Positions 12,536-23,640 of a stretch of 64,000 nt of DNA are shown here, piece by piece. Under the pieces are notes generated by a model. That model was not told the DNA's origin, searched no databases, and worked only from the letters and a program-made list of their open reading frames with translations. Both the position numbers and the translations under genes were made by a program. How positions within the stretch are numbered: position 1 is the first letter of the stretch; every line of letters begins with the position of its first letter. Origin of the DNA: Vigna angularis (Eukaryota; Streptophyta; Magnoliopsida; Fabales; Fabaceae). The DNA lies in NCBI RefSeq assembly GCF_016808095.1, contig NC_068973.1, forward strand, positions 15,992,501 through 16,056,500. The letters are read 5' to 3'.

Positions 12536-13474
12536 CTAACATTTGTAACCCTTTTGAGTTGGTGAATATCCCACAAATATGCATTTAATTGACTTTGGAT
12601 CAAGTTTTCCCTTATTATATAAGTGGACAAAAGAGGAACACCCAAAGATTTTTGGAGAGATTCGGGAAACTAACCGGTAAGCTGGAAATAACTCTTGGAG
12701 TTTCTGACATGGTGTTTTGAACTTGAGGACTCTTGAAGGCATTCAGTTGATTAAATATGCCGAGGTGAGAATAGCATCACCCCAATAAAACTTAGGAAAA
12801 TGACAGGTGAACATGATTGATCGGGCTACTTGTAACAAATGACGCAATTTACGTTCTGCAATGCCGTTTTGTTGAGGTGTGTAAACACACGAACTCGTAT
12901 GAATAATTCCATTACATGAGAAGAAATTGCTAAGGTCTTTGTTGGAAAATTCTTTTGCATTATCAAAATGAAAATTAGTTATTCGAGTTTGAAATTGAGT
13001 AATTACCATTGAGTGAAATTGCTTGATTATTGATATGGTTTCGGATTTTGTTTTCATAAGGTAAACCCAACATAGACGTGTATGATCATCAATAAGAATG
13101 AGGAACCACCGAGCTCCATTGATTGAAGAGACTTCGGAGGCTCCCCAAATGTCACAGTGAATTTTTGAAAAAGGTTTTGATGCAACATATGGTAATAGAA
13201 TATAAGATGCACAAGTATGTTTCGACAACTGACACACTTCACAGAAAAAATCATCCACCTTTTTATTAATGAACAAATTTGGAAACAAGTGTTTGAGATA
13301 CCCAAAATTCGGGTGACCTAATCGGTAATGAGGAAGCATAACATCAGCAATTTTATTTGAAGAAAAATAGCAAGGATAAGACGTTGATATTGACTCTCGT
13401 GGATGAGGATGATGACTTGGTTTATTTGCAGAAAAATGGTAGAGCCCATTTATGAGTTTAGTAAATCCAATCAT
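12536..13474 (-). pseudogene. copia integrase with in-frame nonsense codon
   Basis: From 13474 the frame shows the GAG-pre-integrase zinc-binding region (HYRLGHPNF, CEVCQLSKH) and then the integrase core: IHCDIWGA, LILIDDHTR, HFDNAKEF and TPQQNGIAERK give the D, D and E of the catalytic triad. At 12745-12743 a TGA stands between AYLIN and MPSRVLKFKTP in a position where the family has Arg, so the likely change is CGA to TGA. The continuation (12742-12536) includes the IFGCSSFVHL and FVGYSPTQKGYKC motifs of the integrase C-terminus and then loses frame. Confidence 0.88.
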
Positions 13475-13480
13475 CGTTCC

Positions 13481-14161
13481 TCACTCGTGCTCCTGAAACA
13501 GACACAAATTGCTTTCAAATACTGTTAAGCATTTCAAATCTTTATTTAATTTTGACACAGACAAGAGGTTGCACCTAAGATCAGGAATGAAAAAAACTTG
13601 AGTCAATGTGAGTTTTTCAGAAAGTTTAACAATTCCAACTGCCTTTATCGGTGACTTGCTTCCATCAGCAATTGTCATAGTGGCAATCGAATTACACGAA
13701 TTCAATGTAGAGAATAGAGACAAGTTACCAGTCATATGATCTGATGCGCCAGAATCAACAATCCATGAAAGGTTGTCGGCGGAGGTGAGGAGAGCTTTAT
13801 GCTCACTATTTTCGTGCATGACAATGTGGGCTTGGACCGAAGGTGTCATAGAATGATTTCCAGTGATAAGTCGTTGAAGGATTTCCATTTGTTCCTTGTT
13901 GAAGGCAGGTGTTGTAACGAAAGCATTGGCAGTGCGATTTGATGAATCTCCTACAGGTATGAAAGGTTTCCAGTCAAACGGCTTGCCATGGATTTTCCAG
14001 CACGTATCTCGTGAGTGACCCGGACGGCGACAACGGTCACAATATGGCCTGCCTTTGCGTGGTTTGTTGTCGATTTGGCCCTTTGCTGCGAAGGCGTTGG
14101 AATCAACTAAATTCAATGTTGAGGTTTCATTTGGCGCGTCTCCAATTTGCTCTTTCAACAT
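13481..14161 (-). pseudogene. copia zinc knuckle and aspartic protease part of gag-pol
   Basis: The 226-codon frame contains a CCHC zinc knuckle, CDRCRRPGHSRDTC, which fits CX2CX4HX4C and binds RNA, followed by the protease active site WIVDSGASDHMTG (Asp-Ser-Gly). The frame ends QEHE-stop, where the same frame reopens two codons later in the integrase part, so one sense codon appears to have become TGA. Confidence 0.88.
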
Positions 14162-14809
14162 AACTTTCCTTTGAGTTCTTGCACTTCATTGAGTTCTTTA
14201 TTGAGACCTGATAAAAACTTGAAAACTCGCTTTGTTTCAACAACCCGATTGTATGTGAGGGCATCTTCGGAGCACTTCCATGAATGAGTGTCGTATAAAT
14301 CGATTTTCTGCCATAATCGGGTCAATGAATTGAAATAATCATTGACAGAGTTATCACCTTGTCGGAGATCATGTAGAGTGCTCTCGATCTCAAAGAATTC
14401 AGAGGTATTATCTGCAATCGAATAGGTCAACTTGGCGGCTTCCCAAATTTTCGCTGCGGTGGAGAAAAGCAAGAAATTCTCTCCGATATCGGGCATCATT
14501 GAACTGATGAGCCATGATTGCACCATACTATTTGTTGCAATCCAATTTTTGTATGAAGCATTGGTTTCAGAAGGCTGAACGGATGAACCGGTAAGATAGT
14601 CATCTTTTCCTTTTCCGCGAATGAACATACAAACGGATTGTGACCACAAAAGATAATTGTGACCACAAAAGATAATTGTGACCAGAGAGTTTATGGTTTG
14701 TAATTTGCAGAGTGAAGGAATCCATAGCGACTTGGCTAAGGGATGAGGATCCGGTTGAGGATGAGTTCTCGCTGGTGGTGGTGAAGGATGATTGACCGGA
14801 TAAGGTCAT
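14155..14809 (-). pseudogene. copia gag, frameshifted
   Basis: The frame starts at an ATG at 14809 and soon shows the gag N-terminal pattern LSGHNYLLWSQ. A perfect 19-bp tandem duplication (14641-14659 and 14660-14678) shifts the frame; the gag frame continues from 14649 with MVQSWLISSM and YFNSLTRLWQ, typical of the retrotransposon gag domain (UBN2 type), and ends at 14155. Another shift near 14155 returns to the original frame at the zinc-knuckle part. The product would be the structural particle protein, but the duplication makes this copy non-functional. Confidence 0.85.
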
Positions 14810-14828
14810 GGTTCAGGATACGATTACC

Positions 14829-14840
14829 GCTCTGATACCA
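14829..14840 (-). other. Primer-binding site (tRNA-iMet)
   Basis: The minus-strand sequence TGGTATCAGAGC directly follows the 5' LTR. It is complementary to the 3' end of initiator tRNA-Met, the usual primer of plant copia elements. Confidence 0.92.
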
Positions 14841-15063
14841 TGAAGAAATATATTTTGGGATAAAATCATCTCTTACCTTTATTCATTGTACTGCACTATC
14901 TTATAATACATGGTTCTCCTTTAACTTTAGGAGTTGTTACAATTCAGAGCATATAATTAGGAAAGAACAATAACAATAACAAATCTAATCTATTCACAAA
15001 AAATTAGCAATCAAAATTAAATGCGAGATTTCCACAATGAACCTTGATCTTTGTTTTCCAACA
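14841..15063 (-). repeat. 5' LTR of the copia element
   Basis: This 223-bp repeat begins TGTTGGAAAACAAAG and ends TTTCTTCA on the minus strand, giving the canonical TG...CA ends. It matches the 3' LTR at all but about four positions (visible near 14919, 14973, 14994 and 15000) and directly precedes the primer-binding site. Confidence 0.9.
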
Positions 15064-15169
15064 ACTTGTCAACATAGCTTTCATAAGTCATTTTGCAGAG
15101 GGTGAAATGCTTCCCTTGATATAAGTTTGCCATTAAATTGGAATGAACATTACATTGTTGCATTCTCAT
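15064..15169 (-). pseudogene. 5' part of the same unrecognised fragment
   Basis: A minus-strand frame opens at an ATG at 15169 (MRMQQCNVHSNL) with a second ATG at 15133 (MANLYQGKHFTLCKMTYE) and runs into the 5' LTR of the copia element at 15063. Joined to 10244-10070 it would make a frame of roughly 90 to 100 codons without a stop. Because the two halves share frame across the insertion, the frame was open until the copia element arrived. No function is proposed. Confidence 0.5.
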
Positions 15170-15194
15170 TTTATATAATGACCTACTAGTGTGC

Positions 15195-15375
15195 TAAAAT
15201 ACTATTTTTTTATGTACGAAAAATTGTTCCAACTATGCATAAGCATGAATTCAGACAGTGTCCGGCTCAAGAGCTTGATTCTATACTCGTCCCAATCCAA
15301 ATGTCGTTTCCTGAATGCTCAAAATTTCACCTCTGAAGAAAATTGTTCTGGGGCCTTGAGATTTGGGATATAATG
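15195..15375 (-). pseudogene. Upstream degraded coding-like segment in the MULE
   Basis: Three overlapping minus-strand frame pieces read like one protein broken by frameshifts: PNLKAPEQFSSEVKF, then GNDIWIGTSIESSS, then SRTLSEFMLMHSWNNF. The order and the absence of stops within each piece suggest a degenerated exon upstream of the fragment at 15169-15064. The family is not recognised, and a chance origin cannot be excluded. Confidence 0.3.
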
Positions 15376-16370
15376 AAAACAATCAGGGTTAAGGGTATGT
15401 TTGAATTAGGTTTTAATATAAATAGTTTTCATACATGTTCTCAACATTGTGTTTTCTCATACTTTTATCACTGACATCAATCCGTTTGAATATGTTTAAA
15501 ATCTGCATTTGCATCCTATCAATAACTAAAAGAAACAGATGGGATCAAACATTATAGACATACAAGTCAATAAGTATAATGATTTTAGAATCTAAAACAA
15601 GTAATTACGCATAACAACTTTGAAATGGACATTCCAGATAATAGTTTTAAAATGCACAATACATATAACAACATTAAAATTAGAACAAATTGTTCCAGTT
15701 TTGAAGAATACACTTTCTGATTTTCATTAGATTAACAGTAAGTGAAAAGTCACTTTTAATTTTCTATTGAAATAATTAAATAAATAATAATTGCATAACT
15801 AAATTAAAAAAAAATTATTCGACTAACAAATTAAAATAAATACTAAATTTAAATAAAACTATATATGCATTTAAAATAAAAAAGTTAATAAAGTAAAAAA
15901 AAAAAACCACCCAGGCCAAAATGGATGTCCATATTCGTTTGGCCTTGAAACGGATGTGCAACATCCGTCCATGGATATGCCACACATGTTCCTCTGCATA
16001 CACCAAACGCAACACACAACAAACAAACAGAGACCATCGCACCACGAACAACACAAACAACCACATCATCGCACCACACCACCACGAATGGAGAGCAAAG
16101 GGAGAGTTGGGCTGAGAATAAACGAATCTCACTGAAAGAGAGAAGAGAGTGAGACGGAGGTGGAAAGAAACAGGTCTCAAAGAAGAGAGAAAAGGTGAGA
16201 GAAAGTTGGGGGAGGGGTGGGGCTGAAAGTGAGAATGGTTTAGGGTTTGGTAAATAAAAAGGTAAAAAATAAAATAGTTAAAAATTAAAGAGTAATTTGG
16301 TATTTAAAATTTTTTTGGGGAGGTAGAAGGATAAGGGGCGGTGGTGGAGGGAGCAACACCTAAATTCAAA

Positions 16371-16850
16371 TTATGTAGTATTTAAGCTAACCCACCCATC
16401 ATTCACGTTGAAGAGAGTCTTAATGGTAAAAATAAATTCTTTATTAAATTATCCTTCATAACCAATAAAGTATTTAGTTAATAAATACAAAATGAGAACT
16501 ATTGATATTTATTAAAGGTCAAACATTAAATATTTTTTATAACTCATTAATTTTTTATATTATAGTTCAAACAAATTACTCACTAAAAAGAATATTTAAA
16601 TTATGCAAAAGAGTATGTTTTTTTAATATTGGAATACTTAAATGATAAAGACATGAAATTATGTTACAAATATTTATAAACTTATCAAAAATTTGATCAT
16701 TCTCACGGTGAAATCTTATTGGAAGAATTAAAAATTATTAAAATAATGTTAATAATTGAATTAAAATCAAATTTCACGATATTGAATTCTTTAAAAATAT
16801 TTAGTTTGTTTTTCCTTAATAGAACTTATAAACTAATATTAATAGATTTT
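16371..16850. other. AT-rich spacer, no gene seen
   Basis: The interval between the MULE target-site duplication and the next TIR element has no ORF or repeat that I could support. Confidence 0.4.
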
Positions 16851-16851
16851 A

Positions 16852-17812
16852 GGCTTAATATACCATTTGGTCCCTAATTTGGGGTATTGTGTTCAAAGAT
16901 GTCTTACCTTTTTCAAAAGTTCACTATTGTCTTATTTTTATTATGAGCAACTGTGATCTAATTGATGTGGCAATGTTAATGTAAAAGGAAAGGAGGACAC
17001 CATGAAACCCTAATTTCCCTAAGGACAGAAACCCTTGTGCCGCCATCGTGAAACCCTTGTTGTCGTCGCTGTTGCAGAACAAAACGTGCACCAGAAAACC
17101 CTCAGGCCACCATGCTACCGTCACCACCATCAACACAAACCTACAATTTAAAGCAGAGAAAAGTAATAGAAAACCCTGAAATCAAACCCAAATCGCCTAA
17201 TTCCAACCAAACTCTAGCCACCATGAAACCCTAAATCGTGCCGCCAGTAACCAGGGCAAAATCTCCACCATGCATCGCGTCTCACCACCATCAACAAGAA
17301 CATACTCGAAATCCATAACTTGCAAACCAGAAATTCTAACCCAAACATGAATAAGAAAATCACAATCGCGACACTTAAAAACTCAATTCACACTTGCATC
17401 AAACCATAAATATACATAATCGCTACCCAAATCGCAGAAACCCTAGATCACAAGCAACATCCATGGACACCAACTTGCAAATTGCACAAGCCAAAAACGT
17501 AGAAACAATGCACCTACATGCATCGTGCAAGAAGCCTCTTCGTGCGCCCTTTATTTTCGTCTTCTTTGCAAAGAGCAAAAGCCCAGAACGAAAGCTTCTT
17601 CTTCATTCATCGTTGATCTAACACGTTGCGTCACCATGGACTGCCACAAGTCAGAGTGCATAATCATGAGGACTCTCTCGCATAAACATTGCACATGTCA
17701 CAACTTGAATAGTTTTTTACGAAATATGAAACAATAGTGAACTTTCGAGAAAGGTAGGGCGATTTTGAATACAACTCCCCACACTAGAGACCAAATGATA
17801 TATTAAACCTAA
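16852..17812. mobile_element. Small TIR element with ~80-bp imperfect terminal inverted repeats
   Basis: The left end, starting AGGCTTAATATACCATTTGG, is mirrored on the minus strand at the right by AGGTTTAATATATCATTTGG. Similarity continues inward for about 80 bp, through TTCACTATTGT on both arms. The interior (16990-17720) is richer in GC and C-runs, with repeated GTGAAACCC/CCATGAAACCC words, but has no coherent coding. Flanks share ATTTTA but no clean duplication was found, so class (perhaps a short MULE) is undecided. Confidence 0.55.
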
Positions 17813-18139
17813 TTTTATTATTGTAGTTGCATTTCTTGATGGAAGATATTCGTAAAAATTCATTTGTGATTTGTACTTTAGTTATTTTAAAAATCTTAAT
17901 TATAAAATAAATATTGATGATTTTGTAAAACAAATATAAAAGATTAAATAATTAAAAAAATATTTATTTACTAATTTATTCAAGACGTCAAAGAGCTGAA
18001 CTCCTTGCATAATGTTAACTTAATTTTAAAAAGTTTCGTACATATAAATTTTTATAAATCTAAATTTCTCTTCGTCATATTAAATTAATAGCTAAATAAC
18101 ATTAATTTTCGAAATTTCCAACTCAACTTTAAAAAGGCA

Positions 18140-19565
18140 CACCTTTTTAAGTTTATTTAATTTAATCGTAATTTTTTTAATAGTTTTAGTTTTCGTTAAT
18201 TTTATTTAATTTAGTTACTTTTGTTAATTTTATCTAAATAATTAACAAACATGAACAATGTCTTTTACGCGTTAGTTTGTAATTCTTTTTTTTTTTATAT
18301 TTTTTAACTTACAAAATGTTTATGTTTTAGTGTTACGTATTAGAATAAACTAAATCTTATAAATATTATAGTCCATATTTTATATTCAATTTAATCTTCA
18401 TATTTATTATTTTTGTTTTGTTTAGTTCTATTTTTTAATGAACAATTTTATCACTTTTTAAATTGAGATCAAATTTAATTTTTATATAAATTTTATATTA
18501 TTATTTTTATTAAAATTCATATTTTTATTAAATATTTTTAATTTATGATTAAAATTGTTTTAAAATTTGATTGAAAATTTTAAAAGTTGGAAGTAATACC
18601 ATTTGTTTAAAATTGTAAGAGGTTAATAATCACAAATTATATTGATATTTTTATTTAAATTCATGTTTTAAAATTAGAATTAAAATTTCAAAAATAAGGA
18701 CTTTGATTTAAACTTTAAAAGGTTAAAAATTACAAAAAGTAATAATGTTACCAAATTTAATTTTTATATAAATGTTATATTAATATCTTTATTAAAATTT
18801 ACATTTTTATTAAATTTTTTAATTAAAATTAGCAAATTTAATTTTTATATAAATATTATAATGATACTATTATTAAAATTTAGAGTTAGAGTTCGTTTAG
18901 AATAGAATGAAATTTTAAAAGTGGGAAATAATATCATTGGTTTAAAATTTTAATAGGTTAAAGAGCACATGTGCCTTTTAAAATTTCAAGAGCTTAAAAA
19001 GTGAGAAGTAATATTATTACTTTAGATTATTTTTAACCTCTTAAAATTTTAAATCAATAGTTTTAATCTTCATTTTTTAAATTTTAATTTTAATTTTAAA
19101 TCAACTTTAATCTTTAATTTAAAATATTTAATAAAAATATTAGTATAACATTTATATAAAAATTAAATTTGATAAGATGAATGTTTTATTTTAGAAAACA
19201 TTGAAACTAAATTGAATGAAAAAACATGAATAGAAAAATCAAATTGAGTATAAAATATTGACCGAAACTAAATTGAATGAAAAAACATAAATAGAAAAAT
19301 CAAATTGAATATAAAACATTGATTATAACAAGTATACTGAGATGTAAAACAATAATGATTTAACACGTAAAAGTTTTTTTAAATTTAAAAAGAATTAAAA
19401 AAATAAAATAAAAAACTAAAAGAACCACAAACTAACATTAGTAAACATGGTTCGTTAATTATTTAGAAGACGTTAAAAAAATAATCAAATTAAATAAAAT
19501 TGATAAAAATTAAAATTAAATAAAAAAAATATTAAGACTAAATTAAATAAATTGAAAAAAATATG
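18140..19565. repeat. Long AT-rich inverted repeat, MITE-like
   Basis: The left arm (18143-18300, with TTTATTTAATTTAATCG and CTAAATAATTAACAAAC) is mirrored by the right arm (19380-19560; minus strand TTTATTTAATTTAGTC and CTAAATAATTAACGAAC). Similarity extends further inward through TTAGTTTGT and the GAATATAAAA/TTTATATTC region. The centre is nearly pure AT. The outer edge of the left arm looks truncated, since the right arm continues outward without a partner. Confidence 0.6.
19196..19325. repeat. Tandem duplication, ~65-bp unit
   Basis: The unit beginning GAAACTAAATTGAATGAAAA occurs twice in a row, at about 19200 and 19264, with very few substitutions (for example CATGAATAG against CATAAATAG). 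Confidence 0.8.
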
Positions 19566-19735
19566 GATAAATTTAGTATTTAAACCTAAAACAATTAAAG
19601 TAAGCAAGGTATTCTATATTCTCTGACGTGTTCTTTTATGATTATTTAATAACGATATAACTTGTTACCTAAACTTAAAACTATTATACGTTTCTATAAC
19701 ATAAAAAATAAAAGTCATGATCTTAAATAAAATTC

Positions 19736-19737
<2 letters not shown>

Positions 19738-19785
<48 letters not shown>
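19738..19785. repeat. (TA)n microsatellite
   Basis: An uninterrupted TA dinucleotide run of about 23 units ends in TTAATAATTAAATAAA. Confidence 0.95.
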
Positions 19786-19791
<6 letters not shown>

Positions 19792-21300
19792 TTAAATAAA
19801 ATATTAATAAAAATAAAATAAAATATCTAAAAGAATAATTAAAAAATGATTTGAAATTGTAAAATACATAAAAATAACAAACAATAAGATACCATTCATT
19901 TTTCCAAATTTCATAATATTCAAATTGTTCTTACAAAGTTCTTAATGGTTCTTCCTCTAATTACAATGTCTAATGGGGTATGTGTATTAATGGATAATGA
20001 ATGTTACTGTAAAAGTTATCAAACTTGTTAAATGTACTTATTTATAAAATTTGAATGGGATTAAAAGTGGTGAACTTTCATTAGCATGCTTACTCTGACC
20101 TAAACATATACAATTAGTGACCAATTTGATTTATTTAACTAATTAATCGGTACTAAAAATAATAACATAAAAAAGTACGATTATTTGTATTATGATTGTG
20201 ATGTTAAAAATGAGTGGGGGAGCGTGAGATGAGGGTGTTGAGAAGATAAGATTTGGAAGCCACGGGAGAAAAAGAAGAGGAGCAATAAATAAATAAATAA
20301 ATAAATAAATAAGCTATAAACTTAGTTAAATTTATTTTCTTGATTTTTCACCTTGAAAAATGGAAAATGGTGGATGGATTAAAAATTAGAAAAAAAAATG
20401 TCTTTTTTTAAAAAAATGTGAAATGTAAAAGAGGAAGTATCTGTTTAGGATATTTAAAATTGAGAGTTTTGGTGATGATAATATTAGAATTAGTGGTATT
20501 TGTGGTGTGCGGGGACAAAGATTCCTTTCCTTCTTCTTGCGTTGGACCATTCACACACAAACACTGACACACCACACACGTGCTATACGACAAAACAGGT
20601 GGCTCCCACTCACTTTCTATTTCCCTTCATTTTCTCTTATCACACTCTTCCTTTCAAACAATAAAATTTAATTTTAATATTGCATAATTATTTTTCTATT
20701 TTATTCAGTCAAACAAGTGAATAGAATATTTGTTTTGGCTTAGTTTTTTCAACTATCCTCATTGTTTTCCGTCAAAATGTATTCATTTTAGTGTGAAATC
20801 CAACCAGAAATAAGGCCAACAATGTTTCGTGTTCTCTGTCGTTTTTTCCTTTTCAATATAAACTAACGTTTGGTAAAATTAATCAAATTTAGGTATTTAA
20901 TATTTTGTCAAAGTAGTTCAAATAACATATTACTAAATATCGAAATAATGTTTTACTCATTTAAAAATAATAATTTAAACACAGTTGTCAACAAATAATT
21001 TTACTTTAAAAGGTTCATTTTAAAAAAAAATAATTTAAATAACCAAGGTTCATCTTCTTTATAGAGTAAGCATATCACATATTTAAAACAAGTCTTCCAA
21101 AATTTAACCATTTATATGTTGTTATATCTCTTGTGAATTAATACAAGTTTATTTGGAGAAGCATGACACATTAAACAATGATTTGGTTCAAAACTTTTAA
21201 TCTTTTATTACATAATTGACTAATGCTAAGCAGATTATGTTTTATCTCATCAACAATTGAGACATTTTTAATGATATGTGAAAAGGGTGTTTCTATTTTA
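19786..21300. other. AT-rich spacer; (AAAT)n at 20284-20312; no gene seen
   Basis: A tetranucleotide (AAAT) run of about seven units lies at 20284-20312. A short minus-strand frame at 20408-20593 has a Cys-rich start but no recognised domain. The 20500-20640 stretch is less AT-rich and could be the remains of a promoter or leader, which is conjecture. Confidence 0.4.
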
Positions 21301-21311
21301 CCAATACCAAC

Positions 21312-21411
21312 AATTCTACTTTTATTGTTGTCTCCATATGTGACATGACCACTTGTTTTATAATTCTACTTTTATTGTTGTCTCCATATGTGACATGACC
21401 ACTTGTTTTAT
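21312..21411. repeat. Perfect tandem duplication, 50-bp unit
   Basis: The 50 bases 21312-21361, beginning AATTCTACTTTTATTG, are repeated exactly at 21362-21411. No mismatch was seen, so the duplication is young. Confidence 0.95.
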
Positions 21412-21479
21412 AGGATAAGCGGTTGAACCTTGTAGGATCTCCAATCACGTGTAGATCTGATCATCATGCTTAAGTTTGT

Positions 21480-21899
21480 TTGTTGTTTAGGGTACTTGCT
21501 TACATCTTCCACGCCTTCACTTTCTTGTTACGGATCTTGCTCTGTAGAATGCTTTTGATTTTCTACAAAATTCAAGTGAGTTCTCCTTTTGCATGTCAAG
21601 AACATTGAGAACCTTTCTGCCATATGTTTCTTCATTCTCAAGACTTTCTACAGGGTTTAGAATGTTGATGAGTTTTTTCTCCATTTGATTTGATCTCCTT
21701 GATATTCTTGTCTTGATAGGTTCATGAGAACTGTTAATAAAAAATTTCATACATCTTTGCCTATTGATTTCAAGAGACCATTATTATCATCATCAATTAC
21801 ACCTTTTCTCATATCTGAGATATACTACCCATCAGGAAATTTTTAATTGATTAAACAAAACCCTAACCGATTAAAATTTGAGTAATTTTTGAATTCCCA
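21480..21899 (-). pseudogene. Sirevirus-like gag/leader remnant
   Basis: Reading leftward from the primer-binding site on the minus strand there is a short leader and then an open piece (21750-21517) with LINILNPVESLENEETYGRK and VLNVLD, which resembles the part of copia gag around the phrase NSLKSLGK..NEE..RKVL. The segment is degenerate, and everything further inward (pol and second LTR) is missing. Confidence 0.45.
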
Positions 21900-21911
21900 G
21901 CTCTGATACCA
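21900..21911 (-). other. Primer-binding site (tRNA-iMet)
   Basis: Minus-strand TGGTATCAGAGC lies 2 bp from the end of the LTR at 21914, as in copia elements. Confidence 0.85.
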
Positions 21912-21913
21912 AT

Positions 21914-23199
21914 TGTTAGAAAAGTTAAGTCTTATATCTCAAGCTAAGAGGGGGGATGAATTGGATTTTGCTTCAAAAAATTGTTCTTTAAAAAAGCTTT
22001 GCAAAATCTTTGAGTTTTTTTGAAATCAATAAAGCAAGTATATGATTCAATAATAAAAGAGAAAGGAGAGAAAGATCAACACAATGATATATACTGGTTC
22101 GACCAAGCTTACATCCAGTCTTCCTTCAACAACCTTAGTTGAAGGGATTTCACTATGATGATAGAGTATACAAGCAAGAATACAGAGATATCCCATCTCA
22201 ATGCAGTCTCCTTTCCCACTCAATATCACTTACAACAACAAGATGTGACCTCACAATCTTATCAAAACAAAGACAAATCCCAACTCCCTACACACCTTGA
22301 GAGCAATCTCAACTCTCAATGAAGAACACCACGATTCTCTCCTCTTGGCTAACCTGCACAGGAACACAATCCGCTTGATTGCAAATGTAGAAACTGATCT
22401 TCAAGGAATTCACTAGCATTGCAGATATTATCAAAACTCTTTCAGCTCAACTTTCTTGCAAGATTCTTGATGATTTAACCCAAATATGATCTTGATTCTC
22501 CAAGATTATTCTTAGACGCTCTTGCAATTAATACTCAATCAACAAATTAGTTATGAAATTGAAATTTCATAGAATTGTATTGAAACAGCGCACAAGACAG
22601 TTATATATAGGATTTTCAAATCCTTATGCACTTTAATCGATTACACAATTAATGTAATATGTTAAGCTTTTCCTTCTGCTTTAATAGTTTTACATCTGTT
22701 TCAGATTTAACAGATTAAACAACGCATGCAATCGATTATGTAAATCATATAAGCCAATAACCAATTAATATGATCGTTATAGGCAGTTAAGCCTTTAAAT
22801 GAAAATGATTTTCACAAGATAAACATTTTAATCGATTAGGAAACTTATGTAATCGGTTATTATCCATACTTAAGCAAATTTCCAAATCAATTTCCATTCC
22901 AAACATATCAATGCACTCAAAAAACATACGTTGGCATAGCAACGTGTTTTAACCGATTATACAACTAATGTAATCAATTACTACACACCTATTTTGCCCA
23001 TGTTAAGCATGTATAGAAATCTAGAGAAATTTAACAGATTATATACATTGTCTAATCGATTATTTCTACCAGAAATTACAATGTGCAATATGTTTAAACT
23101 TATGATTCATTTACATATAATGAATACATGTACCAAGCATAGTAAAGGTAAATCCAACCTTAAGTCGTCTCCCAACGAACAAGTAATTGATTCTTAACA
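21914..23199 (-). mobile_element. 5' LTR of a truncated Sirevirus-like copia element
   Basis: On the minus strand the repeat begins TGTTAAGAATC (at 23199) and ends TTTCTAACA (at 21914), giving an inverted TGTTA...TAACA pair, and it is followed by a tRNA-iMet primer-binding site. Its length of about 1.29 kb fits Sirevirus LTRs. The part 22620-23070 carries many AATCGATTA-type boxes. TATATAGG near 22610 may be a TATA region. Only this LTR and a short gag remnant remain. Confidence 0.7.
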
Positions 23200-23640
23200 A
23201 ATTAGTTCTTGTAAAAACTATACCAAAGGCTTAGTAAAAAACACTAATACAGAGGATAAAGATCAATAAGAGATTAAAGAACAAAATAAAAAAGGTAGAA
23301 AGAAATAAATTTATAAAATGATTTAAAAAGATGAAAAACAATGATGAAGAAAATAGCTTGATTTCACTCCCTTTTCAAAATATGATTCATCATTGGTTAT
23401 CTAAAGATTTTTGTTCAAATAATTATTGTCTTAGATTTTCAAATTAATCAATATAAATTCAATGCTAATTCTTACCATTATCTAAGCATCATTTTAGTAG
23501 TAAAATCAACTCTTCTTTAGCTTATTACTTGCTTAAATCCTCTCTTTTATTTAGTTTTAGTATTTATCTATATTTTGAGCTACATTACGTAAATAATAGT
23601 CTAATCCCTTGTTTTTTTGATCTATTTCAATGTTAGGAAG
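23200..23640. other. AT-rich spacer, no gene seen
   Basis: No coding or repeat feature could be supported here. Confidence 0.4.

Larger units (their letters stand above)
10245..15063 (-). mobile_element. Ty1-copia LTR retrotransposon, minus strand, full-length but coding-dead
   Basis: Direct LTRs lie at 10245-10459 and 14841-15063. A primer-binding site complementary to initiator tRNA-Met adjoins the 5' LTR and a polypurine tract adjoins the 3' LTR. Domain order is gag, zinc knuckle, protease, integrase, reverse transcriptase, RNase H, which defines copia. By eye the two LTRs differ at four of about 215 aligned bases, so insertion was recent, yet gag-pol is broken by several stops and frameshifts. 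The target site on the right flank is ACTTG; on the left only AC remains because about 11 bp (the outer 8 bp of the LTR and 3 bp of the duplication) are missing. Confidence 0.93.
9954..16361. mobile_element. Mutator-like element (MULE) with 9-bp TSD, carrying a gene-like fragment and a nested copia element
   Basis: The left terminus GGGTGTTGCTCCCTCCACC is matched by an inverted right terminus (minus strand AGGTGTTGCTCCCTCCACC), followed on both sides by related CCACC/CCTTATCC/CCTCCCC-type sequence for roughly 50-75 bp. A perfect 9-bp direct repeat, AAATTCAAA, flanks the ends (9945-9953 and 16362-16370); a 9-bp TSD is the Mutator hallmark. No mudrA transposase was seen. Inside are a minus-strand reading frame interrupted by a Ty1-copia insertion, and an internal palindromic GGATGTGCAACATCCG-type section near 15950. 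The size without the copia insertion is about 1.6 kb, fitting a Pack-MULE. Confidence 0.82.
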
